A stretch of DNA of 64,000 bases, from the NCBI RefSeq assembly GCF_030696665.1, contig NZ_JAUYRV010000039.1:1-64000 (forward strand). The letters are read 5' to 3'. Position 1 is the first letter of the stretch. Each line of letters begins with the position of its first letter. The position numbers and the translations under genes were made by a program. The notes beneath the pieces were generated by a model. That model did no database searches. It saw nothing but the letters and a program-made list of their open reading frames with translations, and was not told the origin of the DNA. This document shows, piece by piece, positions 35,460 through 44,462 of the stretch. The stretch is from Novosphingobium sp. Its GTDB lineage: Bacteria; Pseudomonadota; Alphaproteobacteria; Sphingomonadales; Sphingomonadaceae.

Positions 35460-36081
35460 ACCCATTTAAAGACCGATATCCTGACGCGATATTCACCGCC
35501 CTGATCGCCAAGCAACGTTTCCTGCTCGACCATGTTGTCCGGCTTGCCCGCAAGGGCAGCGACGAAGCTGCCGAGATGGTTGATCCTGAAATGGTCGATG
35601 CCATCCTCGAAGGTGTCGGCACCTTTGCCAGCGGGCAATGGGCGCCCTTGAATGCCGTTGGCGATACCCGCCCGCCGCGTTGGGCCGATGGCCGGATGAC
35701 GATGCCCCCCGGCTTCATTGCGGCTTACCGCACATTTTTGGAAGGCGGCTGCGGAACTATCGCTTTGCCAGTGCAATTCGGCGGACAGGGCGCTGGCCAC
35801 GCACCTCATCGTTGCTCCAGTCGATGACCGGCTCTCCGCCGGCACTCCGTTTCTGACCATAGTATCGGATATGGTCTGCGGGTAGCTGATGAAGCGCCAA
35901 GGCCTGATCGCTGAGGCGCAACTGGCAAGCGCGACGTCAGGCGAAGCGCCTGCGCGGCAAATCAGCAGTCAGCCGCTGATACTTGCGTCATATCGTGCCC
36001 GAGGCTCTCGGTCTGGAAGCCTCGGCCGCAGCGGCTGCTGCTGACCTTTATACTTTGAGCGCCGAAGAACTGGCGATTTGA
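35460..36081 (+). pseudogene. decayed acyl-CoA dehydrogenase (internally deleted, frameshifted)
   Basis: Translation from about 35460 gives an acyl-CoA dehydrogenase N-terminal domain (RFLLDHVVRL, then VDAILEGVGTFASGQWAPLNAVGD, PPGFIAAYRTF, FGGQGA) that breaks off near 35800. From about 35905 a C-terminal piece resumes (AEAQLASATSGEA), shifts frame near 35970, and ends RHIVPEALGLEAS to SAEELAI before a stop at 36079-36081. The middle of the enzyme, about 400 residues, is missing. It lies just after the PrpF-like gene, so the operon once carried a further acyl-CoA dehydrogenase. The remaining 36082-36143 shows nothing. Confidence 0.75.
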
Positions 36082-36143
36082 TAACTTGTGGACAATCGCG
36101 GCGCAGGAGCCGTCCCATCCGGACCGCGCCTGCCTGTCGCATC

Positions 36144-37928
36144 TCATTTCTGGTAAGTGATCACCGTATCGGCCGTAAAACCGCCGTCGCGCCAAGCTTG
36201 CAGGATACCGAAATATTCGCGCGCACCGCCGCCATAGGTATTGGCAAACAGCACCGGTTTCGATGTGTCGCCCTCGTTGTTGAAATAGCCGGGCGTGCAA
36301 TCCTCAGCGAATTTCGTGCCATCCTGCGCTTTCCTGTTCATCTCGTCGTTCCAGCGATCTTCCGCATCTTTTGTAACCTCGATTGACGCCATCCCTTCGG
36401 TAAGGGCGCGCGAGATCATCGCTGCGGCATGGAGCGCATGCTCTTTTGCAAGCCACATGTAGTTGAAGCTGACCCCGGCTTGCAGAATTGTGCCGACCAC
36501 CTGAAAGTTGGGAAAACCGCTCGCCCACAGGCCGTGCACCGAATACACCCCATTGGCCCATTTCTCCGCCAGCACCTGACCATCGCGGCCGATGATCGGA
36601 AACGTTGCCGTGGCCGGTTCATACGCGCCGATCTGAAAGCCCGAGGCGACAATGATGCAATCCACCTCAAAATGTTCGCCATTGGCGACCAGCCCGGTTT
36701 CGGTAATCCGCTCGACGCCGCGCCCGTCTGTGTCGATCAACCGCACATTGGGGGAATTGAAGCTTTCCAGATAATCATCGGCGTAAAGCGGGCGCTTGCA
36801 GTAAAGATTGTACCACGCCTTCAGCTTTTCAGCAGTGGCAGGATCGGTCACCACGCGGTCAACACGATCTCGAATGCCTTGCATGGTCTGATAATCACGA
36901 AGCTGCATGGCTTCACTGGCCGCCAGTTCGTTTTCCGGATCAATTACCTGCGCGTTCTTGAACAACGGCCCTGCGGCATGTGTCCAGCAATCGTCTACCA
37001 GATCGACATCTGCGGGCATGCCGGTGATCACTGCATGGAAGTTATCCATGCGTTCTGCATGCCATCCCTGCTTCTGGTTCTTGAACCAGTGGGTATCGGT
37101 GGGCCGATTGTTTCGCGCGTCCACCGCAGCAGGGGTGCGCTGGAACAAATAGGCCTGCTTCGCACTCTTGGCGAGATGCGGCATGATCTGGATGCCCGTT
37201 GCGCCGGTGCCGATCAGCGCAACCCGCTGATCCTTCAAACCCGACAAATTACCGTTGGAATCGCCCCCGGTGTACTTTGCATCCCACCGGCACGGATGAA
37301 ACAGCTTGCCCTTGAAATCACGGATGCCGGGGATGTTGGGGAACTTCGGATAGTGCAGGTAGCCGCTTGTGCCGATCAGGAACCGCGACCGGATCAGATC
37401 CCCCCGGTCGGTGCTGACATGCCAGCGCGAAGTCGCCTCGTCCCACCGCGCTTCAGTGATTTTCGTCTGGAACAGCGCCTTGTCATAAAAATTATAGTGT
37501 CGTCCGATCGCTTGGGCATGTTCGAATATTTCCTTGCCGGTGGAGTACTTTTCGGTCGGGATTGTCCCCACTTCTTCCAGCAGCGGCAAGTACACATAGG
37601 ATTCAATATCGCAGCGGACACCGGGATAGCGGTTCCAATACCAAACCCCGCCAAAATCGCCCGCAACATCGATCATACGGATGTTAGCGATGCCAGCGTC
37701 ATGCAGGGCGGCTGCCGACACCAGCGCCGAAAGGCCAGCGCCGGTCATCAACACATCGACGTCTTCAGTCAGCGGTTCACGCTCGATTTTATCCGCGATC
37801 CAAGGATCACGATCAAAGTCGGGAAACGAGCCGACCGGGTCGATATAATCGCGCTTCACCGAAAGGCGCTTATCGCGCTCCTCCAGATACTTTTGACGAA
37901 GCTGCTCAGTATTCAGCCCGCTGCTCAT
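36144..37928 (-). CDS. Baeyer-Villiger monooxygenase 3, cyclohexanone/steroid-type
   Basis: A 594-residue FAD/NADPH monooxygenase without the long N-terminal extension of BVMOs 1 and 2. It has GGVWYWNRYPGVRCD, a canonical fingerprint FKGKLFHPCRWD, GTGATG for NADPH and the FQRTP motif. The first Rossmann motif reads GAGLSA, with Ala replacing the last Gly. Length and pattern suggest the cyclohexanone, phenylacetone or steroid BVMO group. ATG 37928 is preceded by GGAGAAGG. It lies 44 bases after the second HGD-like gene and is transcribed with it. Confidence 0.92.
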   Translation of the reverse strand: MSSGLNTEQLRQKYLEERDKRLSVKRDYIDPVGSFPDFDRDPWIADKIEREPLTEDVDVLMTGAGLSALVSAAALHDAGIANIRMIDVAGDFGGVWYWNRYPGVRCDIESYVYLPLLEEVGTIPTEKYSTGKEIFEHAQAIGRHYNFYDKALFQTKITEARWDEATSRWHVSTDRGDLIRSRFLIGTSGYLHYPKFPNIPGIRDFKGKLFHPCRWDAKYTGGDSNGNLSGLKDQRVALIGTGATGIQIMPHLAKSAKQAYLFQRTPAAVDARNNRPTDTHWFKNQKQGWHAERMDNFHAVITGMPADVDLVDDCWTHAAGPLFKNAQVIDPENELAASEAMQLRDYQTMQGIRDRVDRVVTDPATAEKLKAWYNLYCKRPLYADDYLESFNSPNVRLIDTDGRGVERITETGLVANGEHFEVDCIIVASGFQIGAYEPATATFPIIGRDGQVLAEKWANGVYSVHGLWASGFPNFQVVGTILQAGVSFNYMWLAKEHALHAAAMISRALTEGMASIEVTKDAEDRWNDEMNRKAQDGTKFAEDCTPGYFNNEGDTSKPVLFANTYGGGAREYFGILQAWRDGGFTADTVITYQK

Positions 37929-37972
37929 TGACCTTCTCCCATAATTTTCAATTATTTCGGCACTTTACGCCG

Positions 37973-39259
37973 TCAGCCGCCCGGAAAACGTTTGGTGAAC
38001 CCGGCCCAAGTCTGCGCGCAGTTTACGCGGCGATTGCCCGCCTCCATCGCCCGCCGCGTCAATTGCAGTGGGAAGCGCGTCTCCAGCATGAACACCAGCG
38101 TGTCGTTGTCATATCGCGGCTCAAGCGGTGCAGTACGCGCCACCTCGAAGGTCCGGGTATCTGGCCCATGCGCCACCCAATTGTTGGTCAGGCTCATCGA
38201 ACCCGGTGCAAAATCGCTACTCCGCGCGTCATGCGATCCTTCGATCAGCCCCAGAATTTCGGCGACAGCGTTGCGATGGAAACCGGGCGGACGGAACGTG
38301 TGTTCGGCCACCACCCAACGTGGCGGCAGGATCATGAAATCCACATTACCGCCTGCAACGGCATCTGACGGCGATGACAACGCGCAGAATATCGATGGGT
38401 CGGGATGATCGTGCGACAGTGCACCAATCACTGCAAAGTTGCGCATGTCGTACTTGCACGGAGCCCAGTTCCCGCGCCATGCGACGACATCGAATGGCGA
38501 ATAGCCAATGTCTGCTGACCAGAAATTGCCCGCAAACTTATGGATCAATGTGCAGGCCACATCAGAATCCTCGAATGCTGCGACCGGCGTCATGAAATCA
38601 ATCGAATTGGCCAACCCGTGCGATCCGATCAGGCCTAGATCGGGCAGGACGAATGGCAGTCCGTAGTTTTCGCAAATGAACCCGCGCGCCTCTGCACCAG
38701 TCAGATCGACCCTGAATTTCAGACCTTTGGGCAAAAGCGCAAATTCACCGGGCGCAACGTCGATCACCCCAAGTTCGGTTACGATGCTCAGCGCACCTTG
38801 CTGAGGCAGCATCAGCATGTCGCCATCGCCATTGCTGAACACCCGACCTTCCATTGACCGTGTGGCGCGATAGATGTGCAACGCCATGCCGGCGTGCCCG
38901 CCCGGCGAACCATTGGCCGCCACGGTTTCAATGCCGTCCAGAAAATCGCACTCTGCCTCACCCAGTGGAAATGGCCCCCACCGCAAAGCGCCGGGATAAG
39001 GCGCGATAGCGAGCGGCGGGGTCTGGAAATTGTCGAGAGCGAACGGGGTAAAAGCATGCGTTCCGGTTGATGGCCGAATGCGGAACAAATAGCTGCGCCG
39101 GTTTTGCGCGCGCGGTGCTGCCAGCGATGTTCCCGAAACCAGTTCGCTTACCAATCCGTAAGGGGCATGCTGCGGGCTGTTCTGGCCGCGCGGCAAAGCA
39201 CCGGGCAGGGCCTCAGTCGCAAATTCATTGGCAAATCCATACTGATACTGACGTGGCAA
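37973..39259 (-). CDS. hmgA: homogentisate 1,2-dioxygenase-like enzyme 2
   Basis: A 428-residue paralogue of the enzyme at 27945, by eye roughly 60 percent identical in the C-terminal half. The Fe ligand motifs FHRNAVAEI and AHGPD and the DHPDPSIF segment are conserved. It shares the GSHDAR variation after the Glu ligand. The start is TTG 39259 with AAGGAG seven bases upstream. Upstream gap 39260-39506 holds two operator copies. Pairing with BVMO 3 suggests that the two dioxygenases act on different intermediates, or that one is specific for a substituted homogentisate. Confidence 0.9.
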   Translation of the reverse strand: MPRQYQYGFANEFATEALPGALPRGQNSPQHAPYGLVSELVSGTSLAAPRAQNRRSYLFRIRPSTGTHAFTPFALDNFQTPPLAIAPYPGALRWGPFPLGEAECDFLDGIETVAANGSPGGHAGMALHIYRATRSMEGRVFSNGDGDMLMLPQQGALSIVTELGVIDVAPGEFALLPKGLKFRVDLTGAEARGFICENYGLPFVLPDLGLIGSHGLANSIDFMTPVAAFEDSDVACTLIHKFAGNFWSADIGYSPFDVVAWRGNWAPCKYDMRNFAVIGALSHDHPDPSIFCALSSPSDAVAGGNVDFMILPPRWVVAEHTFRPPGFHRNAVAEILGLIEGSHDARSSDFAPGSMSLTNNWVAHGPDTRTFEVARTAPLEPRYDNDTLVFMLETRFPLQLTRRAMEAGNRRVNCAQTWAGFTKRFPGG

Positions 39260-39386
39260 AAGCTTGCTCCTTCCGGGAATTCCGGCGTCTGCCCCCTTGC
39301 TTTCTCATCATGTCTCCACGGCCCAACCAGTGCAGACAAAGCTGCTGGTGTTGTCGAAGAGGCGATGAATCAGCACATTTCAGAAG

Positions 39387-39397
39387 ATTGCATACTT
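39387..39397. promoter_or_regulatory. operator-like motif ATTGCATACTT before HGD 2
   Basis: Copy of the island motif 128 bases upstream of the HGD-like 2 start, in the gap between that gene and the bkd operon end. Confidence 0.6.
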
Positions 39398-39495
39398 TTA
39401 TAACCGCGATAAATCCGGCGTATTTGACATACATCAAGCGCAGTCGCGAGCACGGCGCGCCGCACAGCCAGCTCTTTCGTCAAATTTCGCCGAAT

Positions 39496-39507
39496 ATTGT
39501 ATGCGAT
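39496..39507. promoter_or_regulatory. operator-like motif ATTGTATGCGAT
   Basis: One mismatch from the consensus; touches the stop codon of the E3 gene, 237 bases upstream of HGD-like 2. It is the last copy seen and marks the right edge of the regulon. Confidence 0.55.
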
Positions 39508-40913
39508 CATATGTGCAGCGCGCGGCCAAGTGCCTTCAAGGCGCTTTCATGCGCAGCCTCGCCCAACGTCGGATGGGCGTGGATCACGCCCGCCATGTCG
39601 TCCAACGTCGCACCCATCTCGATCAATGCGGTAAATTCGCCCGCAAGTTCGGAAATGTGCTTGCCCACCGCCTGGATCCCCAAGATCCGCCCGCTTTGCC
39701 GATCGGCAATGGTGCGAACAAAGCCACCGTCGTCGCCTGAATCCATAGACAACGCGCGGCCATTGGCCTGAAATGGAAACTGCCCGGTCACGTGCTGCTC
39801 ACCTGCAACGTCAAGGCCGACCGATACGATCTCTGGTTCAGTAAAGCATACCGCCGGGATGGCTGCCGGATCAAACCTGCGCTTGTGCCCGGCAATGATC
39901 TCGGCAACCATCTCGCCCTGCGCAGATGCCTTGTGTGCCAGCATCGGTTCGCCCACCAGATCGCCGATTGCCCAAACATTCGTGGTGGCCGTGGCGCAGC
40001 GATCATCCACTTTCACAAAGCGTCCGTCCATCGCCAGCGCCATTGCTTCACAACCCCAACCTTCGGTGTGCGGCTTGCGGCCAACCGTCACCAGAACCTT
40101 GTCGGCCGGCAAGGCCAGTCGCTCGCCCAGCGCAGTTTCGATGTTGAGGTTATCGCCTGAAATGCCGTTCACTTTGCTGCCCAGATGCAGCACCACGCCA
40201 TGCCGTTCGAGCCATTTGCGCACCGGATTGGTCAACGTGGTGTCGTATAGGGGCAGAATGCGGTCTTGCGCCTCCACAATCACCAATTCCGCGCCCAGTT
40301 TGGCAAAGGCAATACCCAACTCCATGCCGATATAGCCCGCCCCTACCACCACGAGCCGCTTGGGCACTTCAGTCAGTTCCAACGCTTGGGTCGATGAAAT
40401 CACTTTCCCACCAAAGGGCAGGAACGGAAGTTCGACCGGCCTTGATCCAGTCGCCAGAATGACATGTTCGGGCCGGATCGTGATGACACCCTCTACTGTT
40501 TCGACGTGGCAGGTCTTGGCATCGGAAAACTTGGCCCAACCGGACACGACATTGACGCGCGCCTTGCGCAAAAGCCCGCTCACACCGTTGCTCAACCGTT
40601 CGACAACACCGTTCTTCCAGCCAATCGTAGCCGCAAAGTCCAGTGAGGGGGCCGCCCCCAGATGAATTCCATAGCGGCCCTTTTCACCGGCTGCCTTGAC
40701 CATTTCATCATACAGGCCGGCCACGTGGATCAACGCCTTGGATGGAATGCAGCCGCGGATCAGGCAGGTCCCGCCCAGCCTGTCGCCATCTACCAGCACC
40801 GTGTCCAGCCCCAGTTGGCCCGCGCGGATTGCCGCGACATAGCCACCCGGCCCGCCACCGATGATCAGAACTTCTGGGGTCAGAACGCCATTTGCAGCAA
40901 GCATCGGGTTCAC
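39507..40913 (-). CDS. lpdA: dihydrolipoyl dehydrogenase (E3) of the BCKDH complex
   Basis: A 468-residue flavoprotein disulfide reductase: GGGPGGYVAA FAD motif, redox disulfide in GGTCLIRGCIPSKA, NAD motif GAGYIGMELG, and the C-terminal His-Glu dyad in HAHPTLGE. It reoxidises the lipoyl groups of the E2 encoded immediately upstream. GTG 40913 overlaps the E2 stop (GTGA), so translation is coupled. It is the last gene of the four-gene bkd operon. Confidence 0.95.
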   Translation of the reverse strand: MNPMLAANGVLTPEVLIIGGGPGGYVAAIRAGQLGLDTVLVDGDRLGGTCLIRGCIPSKALIHVAGLYDEMVKAAGEKGRYGIHLGAAPSLDFAATIGWKNGVVERLSNGVSGLLRKARVNVVSGWAKFSDAKTCHVETVEGVITIRPEHVILATGSRPVELPFLPFGGKVISSTQALELTEVPKRLVVVGAGYIGMELGIAFAKLGAELVIVEAQDRILPLYDTTLTNPVRKWLERHGVVLHLGSKVNGISGDNLNIETALGERLALPADKVLVTVGRKPHTEGWGCEAMALAMDGRFVKVDDRCATATTNVWAIGDLVGEPMLAHKASAQGEMVAEIIAGHKRRFDPAAIPAVCFTEPEIVSVGLDVAGEQHVTGQFPFQANGRALSMDSGDDGGFVRTIADRQSGRILGIQAVGKHISELAGEFTALIEMGATLDDMAGVIHAHPTLGEAAHESALKALGRALHI

Positions 40914-42202
40914 GCGGCATCCTCCATGAAGATTAATGCAGGATGTTCCAGCAGGCGCTTTACCCGCTGAATGAACAGCGCCGCATCATAGCCATCGACA
41001 ATCCGATGATCGAACGACGATGAGAGATTCATCATCTTGCGTACGGTAATGAAGCTGCCTTGCACCACAGGCCGGTCAACCAGCTTGTTGGGGGCGATGA
41101 TGGCGACTTCGGGGTGATTGATCACCGGGGTCGAGACAATTCCGCCCAGCAAGCCCAGCGATGTCAACGTGATCGTCGATCCCGACATCTCATCGCGCGT
41201 TGCGGTCCCTGCCTTTGCAGCACCGGAAACGCGCGCGAGTTCACGTGCGCAGTCCCATATGTTGCGCGCTTCGGCATGATGCACCACAGGCACCATCAAG
41301 CCTCCCGGCGTTTGCGTAGCGATGCCGATATGCACGCCTTCAAATTTGTGCAGCACGCCTGCATCATCATCATAACGGGCGTTGATCTGCGGGAATTCAG
41401 GCAGAACCCGCACAAGTGCTCGGATCAGGAACGGCAGCAACGTCAGCTTGGGCTGGCCCTCGCGCCGCCCTGCGTTCATTTCGGCGCGCAAGCTTTCCAA
41501 CTGGGTCAGATCACATTCTTCGACATAGGCGATATGTGGAATGCGGCGTTTTGCGTCCTGCATCTTCTCGGCAATCTTGCGGCGCAAACCGATGATCCGT
41601 GTATCTTCGATCCCCGTTTTTGCATTCGATCCGCCCGCCGCCGCGGCGGTCTGGCCCCCCGAAGCGATATAGGCGTCAAGATCGTCCGAAGTGATGCGAC
41701 CTCCCGGACCGGAACCGGCCACGTATTGCAGTGGAATACCCAGATCAAAAGCGCGGCGGCGCGTTGCAGGCGCTGCAAAAGCTGTCTCTCCGGCTTTCCG
41801 GAAAGACGGCGTTGCTTGCTCGGCAACGGAAAAGCCGGCTGCTGGTGCAGGAACTTTTGCGGGGGCTGGCGTGAGGGCTGACGTTGGGGCTGGAGTTGGG
41901 GCTGCGGCTGGCGGCGCGGCGGCAGGCCTTGCTTCCGCCGTGGCCGAAACATTGCCTTCGCCCTCTACCTCCAGTTCAACCAAGACCGACCCAACGGGCA
42001 ACATGGATCCAATCTCGCCGTGAATCGCGGTGACAATGCCATCCACCGGCGATGTCATGTCCACTGTGGCCTTGTCGGTCATTACATCGACAAGGCTCTG
42101 GTCCTCCTTGATCCTATCGCCCGGCTGCACATGCCAGACCACGACCTCCGCTTCGGCAACACCTTCGCCCACATCAGGAAGGCGGAAATGATAGCGGCCC
42201 AT
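40910..42202 (-). CDS. bkdB: branched-chain 2-oxoacid dehydrogenase E2 (lipoyl acyltransferase)
   Basis: A 430-residue E2: one lipoyl domain (residues 1-80, lipoylation Lys in VMTDKATVDM), an Ala/Pro-rich linker (about 90-130), a peripheral-subunit-binding domain (PATRRRAFDLGI to DDLDAYI) and a C-terminal acyltransferase domain with SSSFDHRIVDGYDAA carrying the catalytic His and Asp. The ATG overlaps the E1beta stop by one base (TGATG). With E1 and E3 it converts branched 2-oxoacids to acyl-CoAs, and could also use 2-oxoacids released by the island LeuB-like enzyme. Confidence 0.95.
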   Translation of the reverse strand: MGRYHFRLPDVGEGVAEAEVVVWHVQPGDRIKEDQSLVDVMTDKATVDMTSPVDGIVTAIHGEIGSMLPVGSVLVELEVEGEGNVSATAEARPAAAPPAAAPTPAPTSALTPAPAKVPAPAAGFSVAEQATPSFRKAGETAFAAPATRRRAFDLGIPLQYVAGSGPGGRITSDDLDAYIASGGQTAAAAGGSNAKTGIEDTRIIGLRRKIAEKMQDAKRRIPHIAYVEECDLTQLESLRAEMNAGRREGQPKLTLLPFLIRALVRVLPEFPQINARYDDDAGVLHKFEGVHIGIATQTPGGLMVPVVHHAEARNIWDCARELARVSGAAKAGTATRDEMSGSTITLTSLGLLGGIVSTPVINHPEVAIIAPNKLVDRPVVQGSFITVRKMMNLSSSFDHRIVDGYDAALFIQRVKRLLEHPALIFMEDAA

Positions 42203-43218
42203 CAGTTGTTCTCCATCACGCGCGTCAGCGCTTTGGCAAGGCGCGCAGGGCCGGGGAAATAATCCCATTCAAAAGCGTGCGGGTATGGCGTGTCCCATCC
42301 GGCCACGCGCTCGATCGGGCTTTTCAGCGCCCAGAAGCAGCGCTCCTGCAGCAGAGCCGACAATTCGCCACCAAACCCGCCAAAGCGCGATGCCTCGTGC
42401 AGGATCACGCAGCGCCCGGTCTTTGCCACCGATGCCACGATCGTATCGATGTCGAGCGGCACGATGGAGCGCAAGTCGATCAGCTCCGCATCGACGCCTG
42501 CCTGATCGATGCCCGCCTTGGCGACGTGAACCATTGTGCCATAGGCGATCACCGTCGCATCGCTGCCTTCGCGCACGATCGCCGCCTTGCCCAGCGGCAC
42601 GGTATAGTGCCCCTCGGGCACATCGGCCGCCGGATCGCCCGCCCAAGTCTTCAGCGCCTGATCGTGGCGCCCGTCGAATGGCCCGCTATATAACCGCTTC
42701 GGCTCAAGGAAGATCACCGGATCATCGCATTCAATCGACGCGATGAGCAGACCCTTGGCATCATAGGGCGTCGACGGGATTACCGTCTTCAGCCCGGTGA
42801 TGTGGGCGAAGATCGCCTCCGGGCTTTGGCTGTGGGTCTGCCCACCAAAGATGCCGCCGCCATAGGGGCTGCGCACGGTGATCGGCGCGGAGAACTCGCC
42901 ATTGGAACGATAGCGCAGCCGCGCCGCCTCACTCACCAGTTGGTCGAACGCGGGCAGGATATAGTCGGCGAACTGAATTTCGGGCACCGGGCGCAAGCCG
43001 TATGCACCCATGCCGATGGCCGTGGCGATGATGCCGCCTTCACTGATCGGCGCGTCGAAGCAGCGGGTCAGGCCATGCTTTGCCTGCAACCCCTCGGTCA
43101 CGCGGAACACGCCGCCGAAATAGCCGACATCCTCGCCAAAGATCAGCACGTCGGGATCGCGCGCCAGCATCACATCAAGCGCGGAATTGATCGCGTGGAT
43201 CATGTTCATGGTCGGCAT
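42202..43218 (-). CDS. bkdA2: branched-chain 2-oxoacid dehydrogenase E1 beta
   Basis: A 338-residue TPP-enzyme beta subunit: IFGEDVGYFGGVFRVTEGL, PISEGGIIATAIGMGAYG, FADYILPAFDQLVSEAARLRYRS and the C-terminal EASRFGGFGGELSALL. It matches the BCKDH E1 beta subunit in length and order. It lies four bases after the E1alpha stop and is coupled to E2. Confidence 0.95.
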   Translation of the reverse strand: MPTMNMIHAINSALDVMLARDPDVLIFGEDVGYFGGVFRVTEGLQAKHGLTRCFDAPISEGGIIATAIGMGAYGLRPVPEIQFADYILPAFDQLVSEAARLRYRSNGEFSAPITVRSPYGGGIFGGQTHSQSPEAIFAHITGLKTVIPSTPYDAKGLLIASIECDDPVIFLEPKRLYSGPFDGRHDQALKTWAGDPAADVPEGHYTVPLGKAAIVREGSDATVIAYGTMVHVAKAGIDQAGVDAELIDLRSIVPLDIDTIVASVAKTGRCVILHEASRFGGFGGELSALLQERCFWALKSPIERVAGWDTPYPHAFEWDYFPGPARLAKALTRVMENN

Positions 43219-43222
43219 GATC

Positions 43223-44443
43223 TCAAATCCCCAGTTCGCGGCGCTGTTCGATCACGCGCCAATCGGGTTCGGCAAAAACGCCCTCGAACATTTCCGCAAC
43301 CGATGGCTTGGACTTGCCCAGCGTCCCCACGGCTTCGGCTGCGCGCTGGGCGCTGCGCAGCACCTCGGTCAGTTCGGCCTGCTGTTGTTCGTGACGTTCA
43401 TCGGACCATTCGCCCAGCGCGATCAGGTGGGCTTTGAGCCGTTCAATCGGGTCGCCCAGCGGCCAATGCTCAGCCTCGTCGGCGGGGCGGTATTTGGTTG
43501 GGTCGTCGCTGGTTGAATGGCCCGATACGCGGTAGGTCACGAATTCGATCAGCGTCGCGCCCAGATTGGCACGCGCGCGCGCCGCAGCCCATTGCGTTGC
43601 AGCCCAGACCGCCAGAAAATCGTTGCCATCCACGCGCAGGCCCGGAATGCCGTAGGCCAGCGCCTTGGCGGCGAATGTCGTCTGTTCTGCCCCTGCAACG
43701 CCAGAAAAGCTGGAAATCGCCCATTGGTTGTTGGTAATCGCCAGGATCACCGGCGCGCGGTAGACAGCGGCAAAGGTCAGGGCTTCGTGAAAGTCACCCT
43801 CTGCCGTCGTCCCTTCCCCAATATAACCCAACGCGATCTTGCGGTCACCCTTGTAGGCCGAAGCCATCGCCCAGCCCACGGCATGGCCAAAGCGACTGCC
43901 GACATTGCCCGACAACGAATAGAACCCGTATTCGCGCGCCGAATAAAGGATCGGCAATTGCCGCCCCTTCAGCGGATCGTTGGCGTTGGAATATATCTGG
44001 TTGATCATCTGTTCGATCGGGTAGCCCCGCGCGATCAACCAGCCCTGCACCCGGTAAGTTGGGAAACACATGTCCCCGGCATCAAGCGCCAGCGATTGCG
44101 CAACGCCAATCGCTTCCTCGCCGGTCGATTTCATGAAGAAGCTGGTCTTGCCTTGTCGGTGCGCGCGAAACAGCCGGTCTTCGAACAGGCGGGTCTGCAC
44201 CATGGCCCGCAAACCCTTACGCATTGTGTCAGCGTCCAGACCGGGATCCCACGCACTGTCCTGTTGGCCAAGCACGCGCACCAGCCCGTACGGATGATCA
44301 CGCATCTCCTTTTCGGGCGCGTCGAAACTGGGCCTCACGATTGCCGCGCCCGGGTCTAGTGCAATATGATCGAAACGCGCGGCGTCTCCGGGGCGTGCCG
44401 AAGGTTGCGGAATGTAAAGTGCAAGCGGGGGCTGGGTTGTCAT
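43223..44443 (-). CDS. bkdA1: branched-chain 2-oxoacid dehydrogenase E1 alpha
   Basis: A 406-residue E1 alpha: the Mg-TPP motif GYIGEGTTAEGDFHEAL to NNQWAIS, FMKSTGEEAIGV and the phosphorylation-loop-like YRVSGHSTSDDPTKYR. The N-terminal extension of about 75 residues is usual for bacterial BkdA1. It is the first gene of the operon; a 14-base palindrome and a second inverted repeat lie just upstream, next to a divergent Lrp-type regulator. Confidence 0.95.
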   Translation of the reverse strand: MTTQPPLALYIPQPSARPGDAARFDHIALDPGAAIVRPSFDAPEKEMRDHPYGLVRVLGQQDSAWDPGLDADTMRKGLRAMVQTRLFEDRLFRAHRQGKTSFFMKSTGEEAIGVAQSLALDAGDMCFPTYRVQGWLIARGYPIEQMINQIYSNANDPLKGRQLPILYSAREYGFYSLSGNVGSRFGHAVGWAMASAYKGDRKIALGYIGEGTTAEGDFHEALTFAAVYRAPVILAITNNQWAISSFSGVAGAEQTTFAAKALAYGIPGLRVDGNDFLAVWAATQWAAARARANLGATLIEFVTYRVSGHSTSDDPTKYRPADEAEHWPLGDPIERLKAHLIALGEWSDERHEQQQAELTEVLRSAQRAAEAVGTLGKSKPSVAEMFEGVFAEPDWRVIEQRRELGI

Positions 44444-44462
44444 TGCGAATCCTCATCGAATT

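Noticed and set aside
36429..37931. 500-codon antisense frame opposite BVMO 3
   Set aside because: The minus-strand gene has FAD, NADPH and BVMO fingerprint motifs and a good ribosome site; the plus-strand frame has none of these.
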